Source: Clostridia bacterium
GTDB lineage: Bacteria; Bacillota; Clostridia; Christensenellales; Aristaeellaceae
Length of the DNA stretch: 39,986 bases
Direction: 5' to 3'
Assembly: GCA_017470945.1 (NCBI GenBank)
Contig: JAFUXH010000044.1
Location: 1 to 39,986 of the forward strand
Shown piece by piece: positions 31,835 to 39,212 of the stretch. How positions within the stretch are numbered: position 1 is the first letter of the stretch; every line of letters begins with the position of its first letter. Position numbers and translations under genes: made by a program. The notes under the pieces are model-generated. The model saw only the letters and a program-made list of their open reading frames with translations, was not told the DNA's origin and did not search any database.

Positions 31835-32847
31835 GCAGAAAAGATCTCCTGATTCGCAACAGTACGGCAGAGTTTCTTTCATTTACTGCGGCGTCGGGAG
31901 CCGATAGTATTGAAGTACTGTATGCTAATGAGAATGTATGGGCTACCCAGGATATGATGGCGGCTCTATACGATATTGATCGGAGCGGCATTGCCAAGCA
32001 CCTGAAAAACATCTTTGAATCGGGTGAATTAAACAAAGATTCAGTTTGTGCAAAATTTGCACGAACTGCCGCTGACGGGAAAACCTATCAAACCCAGTTT
32101 TACAGCCTGGAAGCTATCATCGCAGTTGGGTTTCGTGTGGAAGAATCACAGAAAGCCATTCAATTCCGCCAATGGGCTAACCGGGTGCTGAAGCTCTTCT
32201 CTGTTCGCGGATATGTGCTGGATCGGGCACGGATGGAAAACGGCTCTTACCTGGGCGAAGACTATTTCGAGCATTTGCTGGAGGAAATCCGGGAAATCCG
32301 GGCCAGCGAGCGGCGCTTCTATCAAAAAATCACAGATATCTATGCCACCGCAATGGACTATCGCCCCGATGCGCCTACCACGCAGAAATTTTTTGCAACC
32401 GTGCAGAACAAGCTGCATTTTGCCATTCACGGGCATACTGCCGCGGAGATCATTGTGGAGCGGGCTAATGCCCAAAAAGAACACATGGGCCTGACCACCT
32501 GGAAGAACGCTCCGGACGGTAAGATTTTGAAAAGCGACGTCAGCGTGGCGAAAAATTATCTTTCCTATGCCGAAATGGACGAGTTGAACCGAATCGTGAC
32601 CCTATATCTGGATTATGCGGAGCTTCAGGCGCGGCGTCATATCCCCATGACAATGGAGGATTGGGCGGCCCGATTAAATGCTTTCCTGCAGTTCAATGAA
32701 CGGGATATATTGGAGAATCCCGGAAAAGTTTCCGCCGAAGTGGCGAAATCCTTTGCAGAAAGCGAATTTGAAAAATATCGGATCACCCAGGATCACCTGT
32801 ACCGAAGCGATTTTGATAAGTTGATCGACGAGATGGACAAACCGTAA
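31831..32847 (+). CDS. RhuM family protein
   Basis: This 338-aa protein matches the RhuM ('virulence protein') family: an N-terminal DNA-binding-like segment (VWATQDMMAALYDIDRSGIAKHLKNIFESGEL split over about 36-70), KFARTAADGKTYQTQFYSLEAIIAVGFRV, QFRQWANRVLKLF, and a C-terminal helical half. RhuM proteins are often embedded in type I restriction-modification and pathogenicity-island loci; the biochemical role is unknown. It is coupled to hsdM by an ATGA overlap. Its neighbours suggest a role in regulating or assisting the RM complex. Confidence 0.9.
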   Translation: MSRKDLLIRNSTAEFLSFTAASGADSIEVLYANENVWATQDMMAALYDIDRSGIAKHLKNIFESGELNKDSVCAKFARTAADGKTYQTQFYSLEAIIAVGFRVEESQKAIQFRQWANRVLKLFSVRGYVLDRARMENGSYLGEDYFEHLLEEIREIRASERRFYQKITDIYATAMDYRPDAPTTQKFFATVQNKLHFAIHGHTAAEIIVERANAQKEHMGLTTWKNAPDGKILKSDVSVAKNYLSYAEMDELNRIVTLYLDYAELQARRHIPMTMEDWAARLNAFLQFNERDILENPGKVSAEVAKSFAESEFEKYRITQDHLYRSDFDKLIDEMDKP

Positions 32848-32927
32848 TTTGCCACCTATGGGTGGAGGCGGAAGCAGCCTGCATTTCCCACATCATCCTT
32901 TTGAAACGTGATAGGAGGTGGACAACC

Positions 32928-33050
32928 ATGAGTAAGAAAGAGATTCATTCGTTGGGCCGGGTAATTACTTGTGTATTGTCTTTCATCGCCTTCACGCTGA
33001 CGCTCGTATTTACTGGGGATGCAGGCCTCGCTTCGGTTCTCGCCTTCTGA
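32928..33050 (+). CDS. 40-aa single-pass membrane miniprotein
   Basis: A short frame begins at ATG 32928 behind a strong TAGGAGGTG (32912-32920). The peptide has a charged MSKKE start and one hydrophobic helix (about residues 12-29, VITCVLSFIAFTLTLVFT), ending DAGLASVLAF. It lies between RhuM and the two-TRD HsdS and is probably co-transcribed. Its size and single helix resemble small regulatory or toxin-like membrane peptides, but no sequence match is known to me. The strong ribosome binding site is the main evidence that it is a gene. Confidence 0.55.
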   Translation: MSKKEIHSLGRVITCVLSFIAFTLTLVFTGDAGLASVLAF

Positions 33051-33066
33051 ATAGAGGAATGAAACG

Positions 33067-34377
33067 ATGAAAGAAGAAATCAAGAAGAGAATCAATGAGA
33101 TTCGTCTTGGTCAAGTACCAAATGGCTATGTGTCAACGGATTGTGGAGTTGTTCCATCCGATTGGAAATTGGAAGAGTTGCACGAAATAGCAGAACCAAT
33201 TACCGAAACAGCAGGCAATAAAGTATATGAAACTGTCAGCATTTCAGCCGGTATTGGTTTTGTTAATCAAGCAGAAAAGTTTGGAAAAGAGCTCTCTGGA
33301 AAACAGTACGAAAAATACACGGTGCTTCGCCGTGGAGATTTTTCGTATAACAAAGGAAACTCAAATCGTTATCCTCAAGGATGTATTTATCGGCTAAAGG
33401 ACCGGGAACAAGCAGCAGTTCCCAATGTGTTTGAGAGCTTTCGGATTACCAAAGGTTTTTCTGACTATTACGATCATTTGTTCATTAGCGGCCTATTGAA
33501 TCAACAACTTGCCAGAAAAATTAATCATGGTGTTCGGGATGACGGGTTATTGAATCTAACGGGTAAAGATTTCTATTCCTGCATGGTTCCCGTTCCTTCA
33601 CTTTATGAACAAAAGAAAATTGCTGAAATCCTTTCTTCTTGTGATGAAACGATCGCATTATACAGGCATAAGGCCGAACAACTTAAGCTTCTTAAAAAGA
33701 TTCTATTAGAAAAGATGTTTCCACAGAAGGGTGAAAACACACCTGAAATTCGATTCTCTGGCTTTACCGCCCCATGGAGACACTTTGAGCTGTCAAATAT
33801 TACTTTAAAGATAGGTAGCGGGAAAACGCCATCTGGCGGTGAAATGGCATATTTCAAAACAGGAATTCCTTTGATTCGTTCGCAGAATATACACGATAAT
33901 AAAGTTGATTTATCAGGAATTGCCTATATTGATGACGAAACCGATGAATCTATGGAATCCACAAGAGTATATAATAATGACATTTTGCTAAACATTACAG
34001 GCGCCTCTATTGGGAGAAGCGCAGTTTTCAAAGAATTAGCACATGCGAACGTTAATCAGCATGTATGCATTATTCGCTTAAAAAAAGATTTTTATGCTGA
34101 TTATTTGCAAATATGTTTAGCCTCTGATTTTGGACAAAAACAAATTGATATTAACCAAGCCGGCGGCGGAAGACAGGGACTGAATTTTCAACAAATTGGG
34201 AGAATGAGTTTTATGTTCCCTGTTTTTGAAGAGCAGGTCAAGTTGGGTCGGTTTTTTGAATCCGTAGATAGATTAATAGACAAAAATATACAATTATTCG
34301 CTGAAACACAAAGAATCAAAGAAGCCCTTATGCAGTCACTACTAAAAGGGATTGTTCGCGTGAATACAAGGCAATAA
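33067..34377 (+). CDS. hsdS: Type I restriction-modification specificity subunit (two TRDs)
   Basis: This 436-aa protein has the usual two target-recognition domains and two conserved helical regions. TRD1 covers about 25-175 and ends in VPSLYEQKKIAEILSSCDETI; TRD2 covers about 225-385 (HFELSNITLKIGSGKTPSGG start) and ends in FPVFEEQVKLGRFFESVDRLI. The helices act as a ruler that sets the spacing of the bipartite target. The start is supported by GAGGAA at 33053-33058. The target sequence cannot be predicted. The gene follows the membrane miniprotein by 16 bp. Confidence 0.94.
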   Translation: MKEEIKKRINEIRLGQVPNGYVSTDCGVVPSDWKLEELHEIAEPITETAGNKVYETVSISAGIGFVNQAEKFGKELSGKQYEKYTVLRRGDFSYNKGNSNRYPQGCIYRLKDREQAAVPNVFESFRITKGFSDYYDHLFISGLLNQQLARKINHGVRDDGLLNLTGKDFYSCMVPVPSLYEQKKIAEILSSCDETIALYRHKAEQLKLLKKILLEKMFPQKGENTPEIRFSGFTAPWRHFELSNITLKIGSGKTPSGGEMAYFKTGIPLIRSQNIHDNKVDLSGIAYIDDETDESMESTRVYNNDILLNITGASIGRSAVFKELAHANVNQHVCIIRLKKDFYADYLQICLASDFGQKQIDINQAGGGRQGLNFQQIGRMSFMFPVFEEQVKLGRFFESVDRLIDKNIQLFAETQRIKEALMQSLLKGIVRVNTRQ

Positions 34378-34392
34378 TGGGGAGGCAATTCC

Positions 34393-37300
34393 ATGCCAGA
34401 TTATCAGATTTTCAATGAACGTATCGAATCTCAGGATCGAGCGCTGAAAGTGATTGAACAGCTGGGATATACTATTATTCCCCGGGCAGAAGCAGAGAAG
34501 AAAAGGGGCTCGCGCAAAGTAGTGCTTTTTCAGGATGAGCTCCAGGCCTTTTTGAGCAAACAAAGCTATTCCCTGGGTAATGAAAGAAGGCCTTTTTCCA
34601 AGGGCTCTGTTGAAAAAGCGGTTGCTGCATTCAGCCAGGTCAATCTGCCCAGCCTGTATGCTTCCAATAAAGAAGTGTATGAAATGCTGAGCTTTGGTAA
34701 AAGCCTGGAGGAATCTCTCCCAGGTGGTGCTTTATTGTCCTTTGACATAAACTATATAGATTTTGGCCATCCCGAAAACAACATTTTTCAGGTTACGGAT
34801 GAGTTTGAAGTGGAACGAGCCAACGGGAAATTTGCCAGACCGGATATTGTGGTGTTGGTGAATGGAATTCCGTTGGTGGTGATCGAATGCAAACGCTCCA
34901 GCGTGGATGTGATGGAAGGCGTTCGCCAAAACATACGCAACTGGGGCGAGAATTATATTCCCCAATTATTCCGCTATACACAGATGATCATTGCTATGAA
35001 CCCGGATAAAGTATTGTATGGTACTTGCGGTACTCCTTCCAAGCAATTTGTTTCCTGGCATGAGGATGATAAGGATTGGCTCAATGCATGGTGCCGAAAA
35101 TGTTCGCCAGATGGTCAGATCAAGGAGCAGGACAGAGCTTTGGTATCCCTGCTGCATCCTGATCGGCTGCTGGATATTATTCATAACTTTATTATCTATG
35201 ATAATAACATCAAAAAAATCTGCCGTTACAAGCAATATTTTGCTGTCAAAAAGTGCATGGATCGCATTCTGATGAAAGACGGGAAAAACACTCGGAGCGG
35301 CGTTCTTTGGCATACCCAAGGCAGCGGAAAAACGCTGACGATGATTATGCTGACAAAAATGATTCTGCGGGAAAGCCTGCGGCCTGGGAGCACCATTCAG
35401 CATCCCCGTTTTATTATGGTAACAGACCGCATCAATCTGGACAAGCAAATCCGTGATAACTTTATCAATACGCAAATGAGTCCTCACCGAGCAAAAACGG
35501 GAAAAGGCCTGGTGGAATTGCTGGAAGATGACGGCAATACGGTCATCACCGCATTGGTCAATAAATTCGAGGCGGCCATCAAACAGCATTTCTGTGATGA
35601 CAATCCCAATATCTTTTTGTTTATTGATGAAGGGCATCGAACCCAGTATGGTAAGCTAAATATTTACATGAATGAAGTGCTCCCTAACGCAGTGAAAATT
35701 GCCTTTACAGGTACTCCGCTGATGATGAAAGCACCACAGTATAATCGCGGAGAAGTTAACACAGCAAAAGATACCTATATTAAATTTGGCCCATTGATCG
35801 ACAAATATACTCTTCAGGATGCCATTGATGATAAAGTGACAGTGCCTCTAGTGTATGAAGGGCGTGTTGTGCCTCAAGAAGTTACCAGCGATCAGATCAA
35901 TGCTCACGTGAAATATATTACCGTTGGGCTATCTGACAAAGCAAGAAAAGATCTAGAAATCAAGTACAGTCGTTTTGTTGCTTTGGCACAGACTGATCCA
36001 CGCTTGAATATGATCGCCTTTGATATTCATGAGCACTTCCTGAGCTATGTAAAGCCAAAGAAGTTTAAGGCGATGCTTACCTGCTCTTCTCGCGCAGCCG
36101 CTGTTCAAATGTTCTATAAATTGCGTGATCTTGGCGGAATCAATCCGGCTGTTGTTATTACACCCAATTCCGCAAAAGAAGGGGATGACGAAGAAAACAC
36201 TACTCAATCCCAAAAGATCATTGGTGACTTCTTTTGTAAAGAAGTTGATCCCCTATTTAAAAACAACTACGAGGCATATGAAGATTCTGTAACTGGTGAA
36301 TTTGTTGATCCGGAAGGAACGATTGATCTCTTAATTGTAAAAGATAAGCTACTGACCGGATTTGATGCGCCGATTGCTGCTGTTCTGTATGTCGACAAAC
36401 AACTGAAAGACCATACTTTGCTACAAGCTATTGCAAGGGTAAATCGTGTATATGAAGATAAAGACTTTGGGCTGATCGTTGATTATATTGGTATATTCAA
36501 AAAACTAAATACAGCTTTGGATCTGTATTCAGACGCTCGGTCAGGGTTGGATAGTTTTGATCCGGCTGACATTCAATCGGCAGTTTCATCCGTTGCGCAG
36601 GAGAAGGAAGCGCTTGCCGCTGCCTATCAATCACTTTGGTCTTTATTTGAAGGAATAGACAAAAACGAAACGAGCGCCAATGTTTGGCAAGAACGTCTGC
36701 GGGATTCGGAATTACGCAAACAGTTTTACCATACGCTGTCCCAATTTGCAAAACGCTTGGATTTTATGTATTCAAGCCGTGATTTATTTGAAGCAGTTGG
36801 ATTTGAGCAAGCAGAGCAGTACAAGAAAGACTATTTGTTCTTTAAGAAGCTCAAAGACAGTGTATCGTTGCGCTTCAATGACAGCGTAGATTTTTCTCGT
36901 TATGAAGATGGCATTCGGCAGTTGCTGAATACTTATGTTAATGCCAAAGATGTTAAAATGATCATTGAACCGCTTGACATTTCCAATAAAGACAAAATGG
37001 AAGAGCAACTGGCTCGATTAGGGTCAGACGAGGCAAAAGCGGAAGCTATTCAGACAAGACAAGTGGAGGTATTGGAAAGCAGCCGTTATGAAGACCCCAT
37101 CATGTTTTTGACTTTCAAGGAAAGAATCAATAAAACAATTCAAGATTACCTCGCCGAACGTGACAGCGAAAAGTATTTGTCAACTATGGAAACCATTGCT
37201 GACGACTTTAGAAATAATAGAAGTGCCGCAAAATATCCCGAAAACATTATGGATGACAGTGATGCAAAATCATTCTATGGAGCGGTTTGTGCTGGTCTGA

Positions 37301-37551
37301 AAAAGTCCATGGGAGAGAGTGAACCTAATACCAGCGAGGCTATGGGAAATCTCGCATTAAGAATAAAAGGCGTTGTTGTCGCAAATGCAAAACGAGATTG
37401 GAGAGACAACGTGATTGTTCATCGTGAAATCAAGAAGAATCTTGATGATCTTCTTTTCGATTACATGGACGAAAACCATCTTAGTTGGTCTCTTGATACA
37501 ATTGACATTATCATCGATGAAATCATGATGGTAGCAAAACGGAGCTATTGA
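34393..37551 (+). CDS. hsdR: Type I restriction endonuclease subunit R
   Basis: This 1052-aa motor and nuclease subunit has an N-terminal PD-(D/E)xK nuclease: ARPDIVVLVNGIPLVVIECKRS, split over about 148-170 with the ECK near 166. The helicase core follows, with Walker A TQGSGKT (about 308-314) and the DEAD-like DEGH (about 412-415), and later IARVNRVYEDKDFG. The C-terminal portion is the HsdM-binding helical region. It cuts DNA lacking methylation at the target after ATP-driven translocation. GGGGAGG precedes the ATG. All key motifs are intact, so the subunit looks functional. Confidence 0.95.
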   Translation: MPDYQIFNERIESQDRALKVIEQLGYTIIPRAEAEKKRGSRKVVLFQDELQAFLSKQSYSLGNERRPFSKGSVEKAVAAFSQVNLPSLYASNKEVYEMLSFGKSLEESLPGGALLSFDINYIDFGHPENNIFQVTDEFEVERANGKFARPDIVVLVNGIPLVVIECKRSSVDVMEGVRQNIRNWGENYIPQLFRYTQMIIAMNPDKVLYGTCGTPSKQFVSWHEDDKDWLNAWCRKCSPDGQIKEQDRALVSLLHPDRLLDIIHNFIIYDNNIKKICRYKQYFAVKKCMDRILMKDGKNTRSGVLWHTQGSGKTLTMIMLTKMILRESLRPGSTIQHPRFIMVTDRINLDKQIRDNFINTQMSPHRAKTGKGLVELLEDDGNTVITALVNKFEAAIKQHFCDDNPNIFLFIDEGHRTQYGKLNIYMNEVLPNAVKIAFTGTPLMMKAPQYNRGEVNTAKDTYIKFGPLIDKYTLQDAIDDKVTVPLVYEGRVVPQEVTSDQINAHVKYITVGLSDKARKDLEIKYSRFVALAQTDPRLNMIAFDIHEHFLSYVKPKKFKAMLTCSSRAAAVQMFYKLRDLGGINPAVVITPNSAKEGDDEENTTQSQKIIGDFFCKEVDPLFKNNYEAYEDSVTGEFVDPEGTIDLLIVKDKLLTGFDAPIAAVLYVDKQLKDHTLLQAIARVNRVYEDKDFGLIVDYIGIFKKLNTALDLYSDARSGLDSFDPADIQSAVSSVAQEKEALAAAYQSLWSLFEGIDKNETSANVWQERLRDSELRKQFYHTLSQFAKRLDFMYSSRDLFEAVGFEQAEQYKKDYLFFKKLKDSVSLRFNDSVDFSRYEDGIRQLLNTYVNAKDVKMIIEPLDISNKDKMEEQLARLGSDEAKAEAIQTRQVEVLESSRYEDPIMFLTFKERINKTIQDYLAERDSEKYLSTMETIADDFRNNRSAAKYPENIMDDSDAKSFYGAVCAGLKKSMGESEPNTSEAMGNLALRIKGVVVANAKRDWRDNVIVHREIKKNLDDLLFDYMDENHLSWSLDTIDIIIDEIMMVAKRSY

Positions 37552-37554
37552 TAG

Positions 37555-38277
37555 ATGGAAAGTATAACAATGTCATTACCGTCAGGAACTATAATTATAG
37601 TTTCTCTCGACAGAAAGAAAATGAAAACGTGCCGCCTGAAGGTATACCCTGACCAGACGGTCGTTCTTTCATTGCCTCAAAGCGTTCCTGATTCATGGGC
37701 CATTGATTTTATCAAAGAAAAATCAGCATGGATTGAGGATAAATTGGAGTTATATAAAAAAACAGTTGGCTATGCTGCGACTAATGTGATAAAAAACGGT
37801 TACTCTATTAGAATGCTTGGCGAAGACCTTGTTTTTTCAGTTGCATACAGCCAAAAGAAGTGTATATACCAAGATGGGAAACTGATACACATCTGTTCTC
37901 CGGATATTGATGACCAAGATAAACTCTTATTGCAATTTGAAACGTGGTGGAGAGAATCATCATTGAAGATTTTACAGCAACGTGTGGATCAGCTTTATCC
38001 CATTGTCGAAAAATATGGGGTGTGTAAACCGCACATTCATATTAGAAAAATGAAAACTTTGTGGGGTAGTTGCAGTGTTAATCGGGGCATCGTTACATTT
38101 AATCAATACTTGATAAAAGCAAAAGTTCCATGCATTGATTACATTGTATTACATGAATTGACACATTTTCTCTATCCAAACCATAGCAAACAGTTTTATA
38201 ATTTCATCAGTATACAAATGCCTGATTGGAAAGAACGAAAAAACATATTGGATCAAGACGTTGTACACGGGCTGTAA
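37555..38277 (+). CDS. YgjP-like (DUF45) metallopeptidase
   Basis: This 240-aa protein has the zinc-metallopeptidase motif HELTH at about 200-204 (IVLHELTHFLYPNHSKQFY), with the third ligand likely H213, and the upstream segment KTLWGSCSVNRGIVTFNQYL, which together define the YgjP/SprT-like DUF45 family. Such genes often follow hsdR in type I loci. Its substrate is unknown. It begins 3 bp after the HsdR stop and is the last gene of the operon before a terminator. The catalytic motif is complete. Confidence 0.9.
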   Translation: MESITMSLPSGTIIIVSLDRKKMKTCRLKVYPDQTVVLSLPQSVPDSWAIDFIKEKSAWIEDKLELYKKTVGYAATNVIKNGYSIRMLGEDLVFSVAYSQKKCIYQDGKLIHICSPDIDDQDKLLLQFETWWRESSLKILQQRVDQLYPIVEKYGVCKPHIHIRKMKTLWGSCSVNRGIVTFNQYLIKAKVPCIDYIVLHELTHFLYPNHSKQFYNFISIQMPDWKERKNILDQDVVHGL

Positions 38278-38352
38278 AAAAATACATTAAGAACTCTTAA
38301 GCTCCACAAACTGAATAACAGTAATTAAAAAATTGGACAATTTCTCATTTTT

Positions 38353-38379
38353 CCAGCGGATAACACGCTGGCATTTTTT
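38353..38379 (+). terminator. Rho-independent terminator of the RM operon
   Basis: CCAGCG and CGCTGG form a stem around GATAACA, followed by CATTTTTT. It separates the RM operon from the mobilisation module. Confidence 0.75.
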
Positions 38380-38439
38380 CTATTCGATGTTTTTGACGAA
38401 CAATCGTTTTTACAAAAGTATAAAATTTTCTAGAACCTA

Positions 38440-38468
38440 TTGAACGAACAAATGTTCGTGTTTATAAT
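38440..38468 (+). promoter_or_regulatory. Promoter overlapped by a LexA-type SOS box
   Basis: TTGAAC (38440-38445), a 17-bp spacer and TATAAT (38463-38468) form a promoter. Within the spacer lies CGAACAAATGTTCG (38445-38458), which contains the Gram-positive LexA core GAAC-N4-GTTC and matches CGAACRNRYGTTYC at 13 of 14 positions. A repressor bound here would block RNA polymerase. The next intact gene on this strand is mobC, about 340 bp further on. Confidence 0.75.
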
Positions 38469-38639
38469 AAGGATGTGAAATCGACCTGCTTCGGAAAGAG
38501 GCAAACTTCACGGAATCACCGTGCCCGGCATCGTCCGATTTGAGATTTGCTGAGATTTTCGAAAGCACAAATTCGCAGTTTGCCCTTTTTCCGAAAAGCA
38601 TGATTTCAAAATTGATTTTTAGAGCACAGAAACTTGGTC

Positions 38640-38760
38640 AGAGCAAGTATCGACCTGTGGCCCAAATTTTGCGGTTTCGCAAAATGGGCCACTTTCGGTC
38701 CGATCCTTGTTGGGGAGTGCCTTCCCCAAACCCTGCTTCATCGCCGCAAGCGGCGCGCTC
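38640..38760. other. Probable oriT region with clustered inverted repeats
   Basis: Just before mobC lie three inverted repeats: an imperfect GGCCCAAATTTTGC/GCAAAATGGGCC pair (38659-38690), TTGGGG/CCCCAA (38710-38729) and CGCCGC-AA-GCGGCG (38742-38755). Such repeats directly upstream of MobC and relaxase genes are typical of the transfer origin, where MobC binds and the relaxase nicks near a short repeat. The nick site itself cannot be assigned. The open frame over this region (38540-38818) is not protein-like. Confidence 0.55.
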
Positions 38761-38804
38761 ATGCGGTGGGCAAATCACGAAAATGAGAGAGGAGGAAAAG
38801 CGCC

Positions 38805-39212
38805 ATGGCGAAGGATGATGAATCCCGAAAAAAGCAGTATCGCAAGCACACCGTCAAGCTACGCATGACCGACGATGAATATGCCGCATTCCAGCGGCGG
38901 TGCGATGCGTATCACGTTACTCAATCCAAAATGCTCCGCACGGCGCTCAGCGATTCTATGGGTGAGCTCGTGATCCGTTGCAGCCCTGTCAATGAACAGA
39001 CGCTTTCACTTCTCAATGATCTCATCACGGAGGGCAAACGCATTGGGAACAACATCAATCAGATTGCCCATGTCGCAAATACCGCCGGCTGCCTGGACGA
39101 CGAAACGCAAAAAGCCCTGCGCCGGGCGCTGGGCGAACTCAGCGAATGGAAGTATGAGATTCTGAAGAAAGCGGGGATGGCGATTGGCAACACTGAAACA
39201 TATCGCATCTAA
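38805..39212 (+). CDS. mobC: Mobilisation accessory protein MobC
   Basis: This 135-aa protein has an N-terminal ribbon-helix-helix-like segment (HTVKLRMTDDEYAAFQRRCDAYHVTQSKMLRTAL split over about 15-48) and the MobC signature LITEGKRIGNNINQIAHVANTAG, broken here as ITEGKRIGNNINQIAH and VANTAG. MobC proteins bind oriT next to the nick site and help the relaxase open the strands. GAGAGGAGG is just upstream. It overlaps the relaxase start by 29 bp. The GC content is higher than in the RM operon, so the two modules probably have different histories. Confidence 0.92.
   Translation: MAKDDESRKKQYRKHTVKLRMTDDEYAAFQRRCDAYHVTQSKMLRTALSDSMGELVIRCSPVNEQTLSLLNDLITEGKRIGNNINQIAHVANTAGCLDDETQKALRRALGELSEWKYEILKKAGMAIGNTETYRI

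Noticed and set aside
38540-38818. 92-codon frame before mobC
   Set aside because: It covers the inverted repeats of the probable oriT and overlaps the mobC start; composition is not protein-like.
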